The notes under the pieces: model-generated | The model's database searches: none | The model's input: the letters and a program-made list of their open reading frames with translations, nothing else | What the model was told of the DNA's origin: nothing | Position numbers and translations under genes: made by a program | In this document: positions 1 to 8,962 of the stretch, one piece after another | How the letters are laid out: each line of letters starts with the position of its first letter | Position numbering within the stretch: position 1 is the stretch's first letter | Assembly (NCBI GenBank): GCA_049999725.1 | Contig: JBNGIS010005940.1 | Coordinates: 1-20,139, forward strand | Reading direction: 5' to 3' | Source: Haplomitrium mnioides | Taxonomy: Eukaryota > Marchantiophyta > Haplomitriopsida > Calobryales | DNA: 20,139 bases

Positions 1-690
1 CAACAGTAGAGGCACCCACCAATTGAGGGAGAAGAAGTGTGTTCGACCATTGGGTGAAGATCTTGCTTCCTTTGAAGCCCAAAAGAAGGGGGCCTTAAGA
101 GGGGGTTCGGGGGCAGAGCCCCCGACGGAAATTTTTTAGGGTTTCGGGGCTTCCAAACCCGAAAAACCACGTCGCAAGGGTCGATGACTTGGAGCGCAGA
201 CTTGAAGAAGAGGGGGACTTATGTCAACCAGCGACTTGGGTCCCTAAAGCAGAATTGAGGACATCGGAAGCATCACTGGCACAATGGCCCTTTGCAAGTA
301 TGAAGGCCTCTCAGGAGCAGCAGATTACTCTCAAACAGCTAGCAAGAGTAGGGCACATGATTCCTAGGAAGAAAACAGGATCATGGCAGGAGGATGAAAG
401 GAGGACAGTGATCGCCAGCCAAAGGAGGGGTCCCATTTCAAAATTCAAAGCATGCCAGTGAGAATCTATAGGCCTCAAGAGGATGCAACGATTGAGGCCG
501 AGTAGAGGAGAAGGGAACGCTCACTCCAGGCGAAGCGATCAGAGGAGGGAGAATGGATTCACAATGCAGAAATCCAAAGGCACTTAGAGGAGAGGCAAAT
601 CACGGACATGCCCTACACTGGCCACAAATTAGGAAGCAAGGATCAGGGACGAAAGGAGGAGGCAAGATCATCACAAGGGTGAGCTAGGCC
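1..690. other. Left flank; weak gag-like coding trace
   Basis: No recognised gene. A plus-strand frame is open from about 183 to 461 and its product is charged and Glu/Arg/Gln-rich (early residues DDLERRLEEEG). A second stretch in a different frame, about 475-680, is also Arg/Glu-rich and has an early stop. That composition resembles the helical region of plant retrotransposon gag proteins, but there is no zinc knuckle (CX2CX4HX4C) or other diagnostic motif, so gag is only a guess. A purine-rich stretch around 645-665 precedes the point where homology to repeat copy D begins, which would fit a polypurine tract beside an LTR. That too is inference. Confidence 0.2.
107..164. repeat. Two adjacent strong hairpins
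   Basis: Hairpin 1 has perfect 8-bp arms TCGGGGGC (107-114) and GCCCCCGA (118-125) around the 3-nt loop AGA. It is followed within 8 bases by a run of six T (132-137). Hairpin 2 has 7-bp arms TTTCGGG (142-148) and CCCGAAA (158-164); an alternative pairing is GGGTTT/AAACCC. A GC stem followed by T6 would be a terminator in bacteria, but in this plant-like context it is more likely a structured piece of a transposable element. Confidence 0.6.
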
Positions 691-1011
691 ATGGAAGGGG
701 GACGCCTCGATCTCGCAAGCAGGAGCGCGCACTGCAAGAGCCGATCGAGCTTTCCCTTTGAATCCACGGATCCTAGCGGAAATGTGGAGTTCCTTGAAGG
801 CCCCGCAAGATTCCACGGAAACGTGGCGTCTCCGGAGCGATTCACGGGATTCTTCGGAAGATGTGGCAGCTCTAGAGACCCCTAAGATCTGCAGGAAGTC
901 GCCTCCCTAAGTGGGGATCCCGATTAAAGGGGTTCTGATCCGTCTTATGACGTAAGGACCTCGCTTAACAGGGATTCGAAGGGAGTCCAACTGAGGAGCG
1001 AGGAGGAAGAC

Positions 1012-1410
1012 CCGAAAGAGTGATATATCGTGGGTCTAGCCGAAGGAAAACAGAAGAGTGCCGGAAGGGTGACTTATCGGAGATCTGACACGAGGAAGAG
1101 CAGAGGAGAGCCGAAAGGGGGACAAATCACTAAACGGTCCGATGAAGAATGAGTGGAGGCAAAAAGGCAACTTATCGACGATCCGGTTAAACGAAGAGCA
1201 GTGTGCTGAAATGGTGATCCATCGCGAACCGTCCAACGGGAAGAAGGCTGAGCTAGAAAGGCGACATGGCGCCAATCCGGTTGGGGGAAAAAAGGGATAC
1301 GCCAAAAAGGCAATGTATCGAAGAATCAGGGAGCCACATGGAGCCGGCCGAAAAAACAAGTTAGCGTAGGTCTGCCGACAGAGGGGCAAGCGGCACCGAA
1401 AAGGTGATTC
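1012..1410 (-). repeat. 48-bp degenerate tandem array in copy A
   Basis: Units are anchored on the plus-strand motif CCGAAAGGGTGAC (minus strand GTCACCCTTTCGG). Anchors begin at 1012, 1061, 1111, 1159, 1206, 1254, 1302, 1348 and 1396, giving spacings of 49, 50, 48, 47, 48, 48, 46 and 48. On the minus strand each unit also carries a GCGATAAGTC-like stretch just before the anchor. The units are diverged and contiguous, so this is an old minisatellite-like expansion rather than a CRISPR array. Confidence 0.75.
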
Positions 1411-1509
1411 TTTGCAGATTCGGCATGACCAAGGGACAAAGTTTGACGGAGTACGACCGCAACGTCTGAAAGTTCGACAAGGAGGCGGATGGCTCAAAGG
1501 GACCTTGTA

Positions 1510-1616
1510 GTTCTTACATCAAGCTTTTGGAAAACTTAACGAAGAAAGCCTCGAGCGCACATATTGTTCTTATCTCGAAGGGATGACGAAACAGCGACAT
1601 CGACACAAGTTCTTAC
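1510..1616 (-). repeat. TAAGAAC motif trio in copy A
   Basis: On the minus strand (ATAAGAAC or GTAAGAAC) the motif occurs at 1609-1616, 1566-1573 and 1510-1517. The steps are 43 and 56 bp. Copy D has the same motif at 19283, 19325 and 19381, with steps of 42 and 56 bp, so the phase is conserved between the copies. Confidence 0.65.
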
Positions 1617-1734
1617 TCGACAAGGAGGGGTTCTTTGGATAACGTGGCGAGCGTAGGGAGTCCACGGAGGGTTTTGAAAACGTGGACGAATGAGAGGAAA
1701 GTCCACGGGTCAACTTCGGAAGAGGGGTCAGCAT

Positions 1735-1930
1735 GACGGTCCGCCTACCCCTTTGCGGGGCGGCGTCGGACGGTGCCCTTCGGATGACGTGGTGACTCTG
1801 GGAGCCTCGAGCAAGTCGGAGGACACGCGGCAACAGGTGGAAGCTCATCGGAGCTTGGGCCACGAGCGGGTCAACTTTGGAAGGAAAGGTCAGCGCGACG
1901 GTCCGTCTATCCCTTTGCGGGGCGGCGTCA
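1735..1930 (-). repeat. Paired GC hairpins in copy A
   Basis: Two near-identical elements lie at 1741-1763 and 1903-1925. Each has arms CCGCC..CCCC and GGGG..CGG around TTTGC (plus-strand sense), with a 2-nt bulge. They are 162 bp apart, and each is followed by a GGATGACGTGG site (1783-1792 and 1946-1955). The same pair recurs in copies C and D, so a roughly 162-bp unit appears to have been duplicated before the copies spread. Confidence 0.65.
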
Positions 1931-2286
1931 GACGGCGGAGCTGCGGATGACGTGGCATGCGGAGGATGACTTGAGATCTGCGGGGGAATCTGTGGAGATT
2001 CCGTGGACTAGGTTCCGCAGGGCACTTTGAAACTCTGTTTCGAAGAACCCTTCGGACTTGGCTCCACGGGAATTTGCGAAATCTCGACCCGCGAGATTCC
2101 TCAGACTCCCCGTTAATGTGATTGTTGTACTTGGATTTTCCTAACGACCCGACAAGACACACGGCGCTTTCTCCCATTTCGATGTAACGAGATTAACGAC
2201 CTCGCGGGACACGCGTCGTCACCCTCTATTCCGAGCCAATGGGGTTAACGACTATTCATCGGATTGGGTTCGAGGGATCAGTGCGC

Positions 2287-2298
2287 GGGGGGGGGGGG
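2287..2298. repeat. G12 homopolymer
   Basis: A run of twelve G sits inside copy A. The aligned place in copy D (near 18582-18590) reads as a short C-rich stretch, so the run probably grew by slippage or is an assembly error. Confidence 0.8.
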
Positions 2299-2635
2299 TA
2301 TACATTAATGGCCTTCGAATTTGTTCAGGTTGATGCACAGACAATCTAAGGACGCGACAGCTACTGCACGGTAAGGAAATCGCAACGAGAGGGTAGGAGT
2401 GGGAATCCAGTGAGAAGATCACGTGAAGCGGCTGAACTAGCTCTAAGAGGCCAACGGGGATTCAGAGGTGGACTAGAGGGGCGCCGAGAATCGCAGAGTG
2501 AGGAGCTCTGGATGCTTGATTGAAAGCTTTTCGACTTGCATGTGTTTCAAAACTGATATTGTTGCTTCATCTAGAAGACCTCCAAGGTGTCTACTTCATG
2601 TCCTTCATTCTTAGTGATCCCTTGGCCTTTGGCTT

Positions 2636-3151
2636 CTAATCCTTCACTGTATTCTTCTCCCACATAGAAAACATGCTATGTTGTAAATCCCAGAGCTCAC
2701 CATCTCGGAACGCCAGATGGAACCAATTGTCTTGAGAAGTGACTGTATTCTCAAGAGTCGACTTGGGCTTGATCTCCAAGGTCTTCAACACTAGCTCTCT
2801 TTTTATTTTCTGGGATGACACCATCCCACTCTCCACAAACCTCTGGTGCCAATATTTGACCATTTGAATAGAGGTCGTTTCCAACCTGTATCTTTGGTCG
2901 TAATTGTCAAAGGTTGCAAAAATAGGGACCTTTGTTGGTGCTAGACCCACGTAAACATGGTAATTGCAGAGTGAAAGCATTATATTATTTACTTCATATT
3001 TTGTAATAAGAAGTTGCCTTGTTGTAGCACTGTGATTGCTTCCTACAATCTCGTACCGAGACTTGTCAAGGCTCCTTATATTGAACTATGACTTATTCTT
3101 CAGCTCATACTTCGGGTCAACAACAACCCTCAATCCTAGTAATTGAGACAT
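2636..3151 (-). pseudogene. Hypothetical 171-codon ORF with one TAG
   Basis: Starting at the ATG at 3151-3149, the minus strand reads MSQLLGLRVVVDPKYELKNK.. and stays open for 171 codons, apart from one TAG at codon 22 (3088-3086), before a TAG at 2638-2636. Translation from the later ATG at 2980 gives an uninterrupted 114-residue C-terminal part. The product looks soluble and mixed in composition (Trp, His, Tyr, Cys present), with blocks such as KYWHQRFVESGM, SQKIKRELVLKTLEIKPKS and NWFHLAFRDGELWDLQ. I see no signal peptide or membrane segment. The composition and the scarcity of stops in AT-rich DNA argue for a real former or current gene. I do not recognise the family; a retroelement gag-like protein is possible. 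The TAG could come from CAG by C-to-T change. It lies head-to-head with the DUF7869-like remnant. Confidence 0.5.
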
Positions 3152-3656
3152 TGATCGAGATTCTGTTTCAGAATGGTGTAGTTTTCCCAATCCTCAAGTA
3201 GTGCCTCATCATTCGAAAATGTTTTGCAAAGAAAAAAATAGTGTTTACAATAATGATCAAGATCTTGAGGACGATGAATTGTCTACGATTGTTGGATTTG
3301 CCTACGGTCTAAATCGACCATCATAACTTAAGAATTCTTTGTCTAGGCCAAAACCTAAATGGGTAAACACCTTACGTGAAAATTCTTTGCGGAAAGTCCA
3401 TCTTGACGAGAGCTTTGTGAAGAAAAAGCTCGATCCAATGTCAATTTCTAAATTGAAGAGAATTTTATGTGGGAAGTTTATGACTACTACACAACTTATT
3501 TGAAAGAGACAGATCCCCATTGTATTCTTAGTTTCTGGGGTTTTACAAAACCTTGGAGAACTTATTTTCCAAATGTAAAAATCCAAAAATGAAATGGATT
3601 TGTTGTTGAAGAAATAAAATCATTGTGCAAAAAATTTGTCTTGGAGTCCGACAAAG

Positions 3657-4418
3657 GTAACAAATTTTCTTCTCTTTTGAAACCTTTGGTTAATCCATGC
3701 TCTTTTTTCTAGACTCAAAGCTTAGTTCTAGAGATGTTATGTTTTCTCAACTTAGAGCCAAAGATATTTGTTTTATTAAGTTGTTCAACAAACAAGATTT
3801 GAGTCGAATAATTCTTAGCAACTTGAGTTGTGAGAAGAGAGTCTATGCTCGTATAGGGTCTGTTGTTTTTAGTTTGAGTCCTAACCTTGTCTACAGTTGA
3901 ATAAAGCGAGAAATGAGTGTGATTCTTGGTGGTGACCTTAGCCTTGCAAGAAGTTTTGCTTTTGTTGCTTTAGACCAATAGCCCTTAGCAAGAAAAACAA
4001 TAGAGAGAACCATTTTTGTTTTTTGCAAATCTTATGCGCGCATAGGATTTGTTCTTGTTTCTTTTAAAACTAGTCGTGACAACAGTCAAAGCAAGCCATG
4101 ATATTGGTGTTGTTGTGTTGGTTCTATGCGTGCATACGATCAGTTGTTGTCTCCACTCATCATATGTACGCATATGATGTGTTCTGGTTTTTTTTTAATC
4201 TTTTGCAAACAAAGAAGGCAAGCTACCTTTGAAACTATAGTTCCAGTTTGTGATACTTTGTTAGCAAATATTGTTTTTCTTCTTTTAAAACTTTTGTTTA
4301 TTTTAAGTCAAACAGATTTTGCTTTATTGAAATTACATGAAGTTTATTTTTAATATTTTAAAAAGTTTTCACTTCTACCCATCCAAACATTTGTTTTAAA
4401 TGACTTGAATATTTTTAG
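3657..4418 (+). other. Probable intron in the DUF7869-like remnant
   Basis: The coding-like frame ends at ..LESDK-AAAG|GTAAC (donor GT at 3657) and resumes after a T-rich stretch and ATTTTTAG (acceptor ending at 4418). Joining the two keeps the same reading frame that later carries the IDGMDQ block. The 762-bp interval is T-rich, lacks conserved coding blocks and holds three copies of a TATGCGYGCATA palindrome. An inserted element instead of an intron is possible. Confidence 0.4.
4033..4174. repeat. Three TATGCGYGCATA-type palindromes
   Basis: TATGCGCGCATA (4033-4044) is a perfect 12-bp palindrome. TATGCGTGCATA lies at 4125-4136 and TATGTACGCATA at 4163-4174; the last sits in a longer near-palindrome with CATCA/TGATG flanks (4159-4180). 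Related sequences recur at 6874 (TATGTGCGCAAA) and 6925 (TATGCGTACATA). All stand out as CpG-rich islands in AT-rich DNA. Confidence 0.6.
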
Positions 4419-6250
4419 CACCTGAGGTTGTCCTTTGAAGTTCCAAACATCGACATATATTTTACTGAACTACATTTATGTCTTTCATACTTTGTGATGA
4501 TGTAGTCAAATATAATCACCAATTGTTTCTTCATCGTGACCAACAAATGAAAGAAAGAACAAAACTTGCAAACCATCGAAGAAAATATTATGATGATGGT
4601 TAAAAGTACTTGGGAATTGTCATTGATGGAATGGATCAGAAGAAAACTCCTATTCTGCACTGGCTTTTGCTACCAAAAAATATTGATAAAGATTTTCTGG
4701 TGGGTGGGCATGTTGTTGGTGCTTTAATATTCAATCCTGCTCTTTCTTCGAGGGTCTTATTAACATACAAAAACTTGAGAAGCGAATCTTATTTGATAGT
4801 TACAGTGCTCAACAAAATATTATGTGACTTTGAAGGGTTGCTGCCTCCAACTTTGTATCTTCAGTTGGACAACATGACACGAGAGAATAAGAATTCTATC
4901 TTTCTTGGATATCTTAGTCTCCTTATTGCCAAGAGTTTTTTTCGAAAAATCAAGGTGGGATTTCTCATGGTTGGCCAGACTCATGATCAAATTGATCAAA
5001 TGTTCAGTCAATTCTTGAAACATTTGAAACATGTCAAAGCTTTCACAATTATGAGTCTTAGTGAGGCGCTTCAATTATCTTATAATCCTAAACTTGAGTT
5101 AACTCATATGTTAGAGATATGGGATTTCAAAATGTTTCTACAAAACGTCCCTCTCTGGTTCAAAAGATGCATGATATTACCTTTAATCAACAATTCAAGT
5201 TCCAACTGAATAATTCCAATGCATAGATTTAGAGCAAACACTTTTCAACATATGAATTTTGGTTACCTCCGAATGGTTTTTGTCAACTCAAGTGCCTACC
5301 TAAAGTGGACAGATAAATTTTGAGTTCAAAATGTTGATTCCTCTCAAGGCATGTTCTGAAATCAAACGATCTCAAAAGGAAGAAAGAGAAGTTGATGTCG
5401 AGAAAAGGGTATTTTCAATAAGGGACAACATAAGTGAGAATTGCTACAAGTTCTTTACAAATTTTGATATTCAATGGTGGAATGACTTTTTTCTTTCCCA
5501 ACAAGAGATTGCGGCCTACATCCTTGAAAAAAAAGACGAGGACTCAAAGAAGAATTTACTTTTCCACCTTCACAATCGTCAAACACTTGTAATGATCATC
5601 AAAATGTTTGTCTAGGTTCTCAACTTGATGTTCAACAAATAGAAGAAGATACACCAGTACATCAAATACTTTCTACACATCGAGCAATCTATGATGAAGC
5701 ACCTAGGCCGCGAGAAGGGTCTCTTTCGCACAACACTCGATACGGGCACAAATTTGGCAATCTATATGAGATGAAAGCTAGAATGTTTATTTCTGTTGTT
5801 GCATCTCTTGATCCAAAGGGCATATTGTTTTCGGTTGCCGAAGTTCTCAAAGTTTTGTCATTTGATGAGGAAGATCTCACAAACCTGAAATAAGCACATG
5901 TTCAATGGTTTGCTTGTGAGGTTGAGAATGCATGTTTTGGGCTCTCAGAAAAAATAACAGCAACAAAAGGGAAACGAAAATACAAGCTACATATTCATGT
6001 ACTTGATGTGACACAAATCACGATTCTATCTTTTGATTTTCTTCTTACACAAAAAAACCAATTGAGAAAAACCACTATAGCTACCATTAAATCAAATCTA
6101 TTTGAGTACGAAAGAAAAAAATCCTCAATCCCGAAATATTTCAAAGAGATTCAATCACTGTCGTTAACACCAAGACAAATCAAGTAAATCTTGATGAATC
6201 TTCTAAAGCTAAACTCGAAGAAGTCGAGACGAGTGACTAAAGTAATTTAA

Positions 6251-7020
6251 GAATTTTATTGTACATTGTGCATTTTTAATTATATTGTAATTTATGATTA
6301 TTATTTTATAAAGTACTTGAGAATGTGATGAAGAAACTTGTTGAATTTATCTTGCCACCTTAAACTTTTTACTATAAATTATTCCAAGTTGAATGTTATT
6401 CTCTGTAAATGAAACTCGAATCTTAAAGTTAATATTTTCATTTGCTTTGTAAAATATTTTCTTATCCAAAATGTAAGTATGTTGTTTCCAACTTTAGTGA
6501 TTGCTAGAAGAGTTAAAGGTTATTATATTGCTAAAGCATCTGCCCAAATTGACTACTTTTGTTTTGCTTGTAAGGACTTTGATGTATAACTTAAAACTTT
6601 TGATGTGCTTCAACTCAGATGTAGAGCTTTGTACTTGTTTTACTTTTAGATTTTAAATCAAAAAACAAAATCTTTAACGTGTGTAGAGTTTGTTGCGAAA
6701 AATAGAACCTTTAGCACTTGTATCATCGATTGTAGAAGTTTGAACCCTTTGCATGCATAGACTTTGATTCACATATCAAAAAGTTGTGTGTGCAAAAACT
6801 CTCATGCAAAGCCTAAAACCTAGGTTCTTGATAGTCTTTGTTGTGGAGTGTTCAGATGGTGAGCTTGGATTCCTATGTGCGCAAAGACTTTGGGGTGGAA
6901 AGTTCAAATGTTGAGCTTGGATTTCTATGCGTACATAAACTTTGGAGTGTTAATTGAAGCCATCTACACATTCTACTTCTAATATACAACCTTCAAGCTT
7001 CTACATACAAAAACTATTGG
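6251..7020. other. AT-rich gene-less stretch with a 52-bp tandem repeat
   Basis: No frame with coding character is seen. Within it, 6842-6950 holds two units of about 52 bp. They are recognisable by GAGCTTGGATTCCTATG (6861) and GAGCTTGGATTTCTATG (6913), each followed by a TATG..CGYRCA-type motif and (A)AACTTTGG or GACTTTGG. The rest looks like 3' flank of the DUF7869-like element or decayed non-coding DNA. Confidence 0.5.
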
Positions 7021-7464
7021 TTAGAACTTAGATTCTACATTGGTGAAAGACTCTTTTGTAGAACTTGAAACCTTTAATTTGTAGAATCTGGTTAAAAACT
7101 TAGAGATGTTTCTTGTTTGCATTCTTAATTCAATCTCCTTTGCCACTGCCTTTTTGATTTTGAATATGACTCCTTTGTGTATATGTTTCTTTGAATTATA
7201 TATAGTGTTTTTGATATTGAAACCTTTTTTTATGCCCACTTTAGTTTTTTCGTGCATGGATTTTCAACTACAAATGAAAGCTTCTTTCTTGCTTGAACTT
7301 GAAAACAGATCTTCTAAATCCATGCAATGTTTCATTTTGTTGGTTTTTGTGTCTATGATTGCAAACTCATTCCCTTGACTTCTAGTCCGCTTGGGCGTTT
7401 TCTTCATGTTTTGTAATTTTTTTCCCAAAAAATAAGTTTCATAGAGCACCATGTCTATGCACAC
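7021..7464 (-). pseudogene. Lys-rich hypothetical coding remnant with one TGA
   Basis: The minus strand is open from about 7473 to 7021, except for a single TGA (7266-7264), giving about 147 codons. The product is basic and Lys/Thr/Ser-rich, with blocks such as LYETYFLGKKLQNMKKTPKR, DLEDLFSSSSKKEAFICS and KKAVAKEIELRMQTRN. Such a long frame with one stop is unlikely by chance in AT-rich DNA, and the plus-strand frame over the same region (7106-7378) is hydrophobic and looks like its shadow. No family is recognised. The TGA could come from TGG or CGA. It may belong to the same mobile element as its AT-rich neighbours. Confidence 0.3.
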
Positions 7465-8235
7465 GAAGAGTTTGTGTAACTAAACATATTTCAAAATAAA
7501 TTCTTTTGATTTGTATTTCAAATTTTGGGCTTCAAATTTTAATCAATGATAAATACAAGTTTCTTGTAAAAACTTACCATAATTTTTATACTTTTCATCG
7601 ATTTCCAGATTTCCAATATTTTCATAAAAACTTAGAATATTGTTTGATTTTGCATAATGAAATCGACTCTCACTCTATTATCCTTGTTAAAATAGCCAAA
7701 AATGAAGCTCAAAAACTCACGTACTTTTTGTTTTTAAGAAATAACCTCACTTTCTCTATTTTTTGAGTTAAAAACCGCATTTTTGACTTAAGAAAAAAGG
7801 TTTATGTTTTGAGTAGTCTGTTTTCGATCAGGTGTTTTTGGGGTTTTTCAAATTTTTGTGTTTAACCTAGCCTAACACAACACTTTGAGCCTAGGACTAA
7901 TCAACCTGGTGCACAAAGGAGTTGTCCAGAGTCTGAAAAAGCAGATTCGTTCGGTTCCCTCGGAGGGCAGCCCTAGTTTGGCGCAAGGAAAGAGCGACAT
8001 CAGAAATGCGGCCCAAGAAGGGATGGCGCGGAGAATTTGACTGAAAGCAGGGCCATGTGAGCTACCCTACCAATATCTTGCACATTTCCTCTTTATTTTG
8101 TTTTCCCAAGTGTTGAGTACTCTGTTATGTTTTTCCTCTGTTTTTTAAGTATTTTGGAAATTTAGTATTTTATTAGCATATCTATTAGTGGAAAAATTAT
8201 GAAGGGTGCTCTATTCAACCTGTCCGAGAGGGGTT
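7465..8235. other. Gene-less stretch, AT-rich to mixed
   Basis: An 86-codon plus frame (7506-7766) is rich in Phe, Ile, Asn and Lys and is probably an AT-composition artefact. From about 7860 base composition rises toward average, and 7900-8070 reads like the start of a different element (CCCTCGGAGGGCAGCCC region), but no domain can be named. Confidence 0.3.
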
Positions 8236-8466
8236 TTTGTTATTTTTATTTATTTTATTTTATATTTTTATCATATTTTTATTAGCTATTATTTCATTTA
8301 CATTTCTATATTTTAATGTTATCATATTATTCATATAATTCCTATTATTTTATTATCAATTACTTATATTATTTTATTACTATTAGCATTTTATTTTACT
8401 ATTATTATTATCATTATATTTTATTATTTTATTATTTGTTATCGTATGAACGCCACACACACACAC
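8236..8466. repeat. AT low-complexity tract and (CA)n
   Basis: 8236-8445 is almost entirely A and T with TTATTTTATTA-type runs. It is followed by a dinucleotide run CACACACACACAC at 8454-8466. The 63-codon Tyr-rich frame across it (8316-8507) is a by-product of the repeat. Confidence 0.85.
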
Positions 8467-8690
8467 GGGAGTCTCCAAGACGAATGAGTAGAATGATTGA
8501 TAGATGACTACTTATATAAGGTATATATGTGTCCCTATAATACTCCCCCTTAGCTAATTCTTCTTCTAATAATCAACACTTTTAGGACTATATGCTATAT
8601 AAACCCTTATTACAAATCCTATTTTATATTTGGTCTCATTAAAACCCTCCCGCTTTCTTCCAAGTGAAAGAGTGCCACCATATAATTTGA
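8467..8690 (+). promoter_or_regulatory. Possible LTR fragment with TATA-like box
   Basis: TATATAAGG (8513-8521) and CTATATAAACCC (about 8594-8605) look like TATA boxes. The text around 8540 (AATACTCCCCCTTAG) resembles sequence often seen in plant Copia LTRs. This is recall only. No matching second LTR is visible in the window. Confidence 0.2.
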
Positions 8691-8962
8691 TCAATGCGCT
8701 CAAGTACATGGTGAACAAGCCAGACGTCACCGGTCAAATTGCAAAAAGGGTGCTTCTTTTGTAGGAATTTAACTTTGAGGTCAAGATCAAGCCTGGGAAG
8801 AAGCACAACAATGCTCGCTTCTTCTCCAGGATTGCAGGGCCTGTCAACCAGCAGGATGTGGGTGATGAATTCCCGGATGAACACCTGTTCCAAGTGAAGG
8901 TAAGGAGGACCACGGATTACGCCCTCATCACTGAATTCCTCTGTTCCGCTTAACTCCCATAG
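8690..8962 (+). pseudogene. Ty3/Gypsy RNase H C-terminal remnant
   Basis: This is the 3' part of the RNase H domain of a Ty3/Gypsy Pol polyprotein, which degrades the RNA strand during reverse transcription. The frame beginning at 8705 reads YMVNKPDVTGQIAKRVLLL, a TAG (8762), then EFNFEVKIKPGKKHNNARFF and SRIAGPV. This matches the conserved plant pattern VNKP.(V/L)(S/T)GRIARW.LLLQEFDF..(R/K)PGKKHNNADFLSR. The TAG stands where Gln (CAG) is expected, NF replaces DF, and the family Asp of HNNADFLSR is Arg. Just upstream (8680-8705) TTGATCA-ATG-CGCTC looks like a decayed DH.AL block with two single-base deletions. Nothing of reverse transcriptase, protease or gag precedes it, so the element is 5'-truncated or interrupted. 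TAA (8951) and TAG (8960) separate it from the integrase part in the same frame. Confidence 0.8.

Larger units (their letters stand above)
690..2510 (-). repeat. Repeat family copy A (inverted relative to D)
   Basis: Read on the minus strand, this segment aligns by eye to copy D along nearly its full length. Shared landmarks in order are GTGCATCAAC, ATGTATAC, GATCCGATGAATAGTCG, ATGGGAGAAAGC, CCACGTCATCCG-type sites, two GC hairpins, three TAAGAAC motifs, the 48-bp array, the TAAGTGGGG module and CTGCAGATCT. It carries no ORF that looks coding; the 153-codon minus frame at 1036-1497 runs through the tandem array. The right edge near 2510-2520 coincides with an abrupt change to AT-rich DNA. It is probably LTR or untranslated interior of a large retrotransposon. 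No TG...CA ends or target-site duplication could be fixed. Confidence 0.7.
3130..6250 (+). pseudogene. DUF7869-type (DDE-transposase-like) gene, decayed
   Basis: The best block is 4478-5209. It reads ERTKLANHRRKYYDD, a TAA at 4601, then YLGIVIDGMDQKKT, LYLQLDNMTRENKN and VGQTHDQIDQMFSQF. This matches from memory the DUF7869 family signature (IIDGMDQ, LQ.DN..RENKN, GHTHEDIDQ). The acidic residues of the first two blocks (codons 4625 and 4868) and of the last one would be the candidate metal ligands, which is inference. Upstream, 3452-3656 reads ILSFWGFTKPWRTYFPNVK, resembling the region just N-terminal of the domain; further acidic coding-like sequence reaches back to about 3130. Downstream, frame shifts occur near 5320 and near an A8 run (5527-5534). 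A C-terminal part (5551-6187, with TAA at 5891) reads DEAPRPREGSLSHNTRYGH and has no function I recognise. Stops at 3590, 4436, 4466, 4601 and 5207 show the gene is dead. Terminal inverted repeats were not found. Confidence 0.65.

Noticed and set aside
107-137. Hairpin plus T6 as a bacterial terminator
   Set aside because: The rest of the window is plant-like transposon DNA with no bacterial genes.
1012-1410. Regular spacing suggestive of a CRISPR array
   Set aside because: Units are contiguous and diverged, with no identical repeats separated by unique spacers, and the context is eukaryotic.
1036-1497. 153-codon minus-strand ORF
   Set aside because: It runs through the 48-bp tandem array, which is a multiple of three and so propagates open frames. 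No protein motif.
2287-2298. G12 run as a G-quadruplex or regulatory element
   Set aside because: A single homopolymer at a spot that is not G-rich in copy D; slippage or assembly error is simpler.
3302-3586. 94-codon minus-strand ORF
   Set aside because: Opposite the plus-strand sequence that matches the N-terminal part of the DUF7869-like gene.
7506-7766. 86-codon plus-strand ORF
   Set aside because: Phe/Ile/Asn/Lys-rich composition is what AT-rich DNA gives; no motif and no neighbour support.
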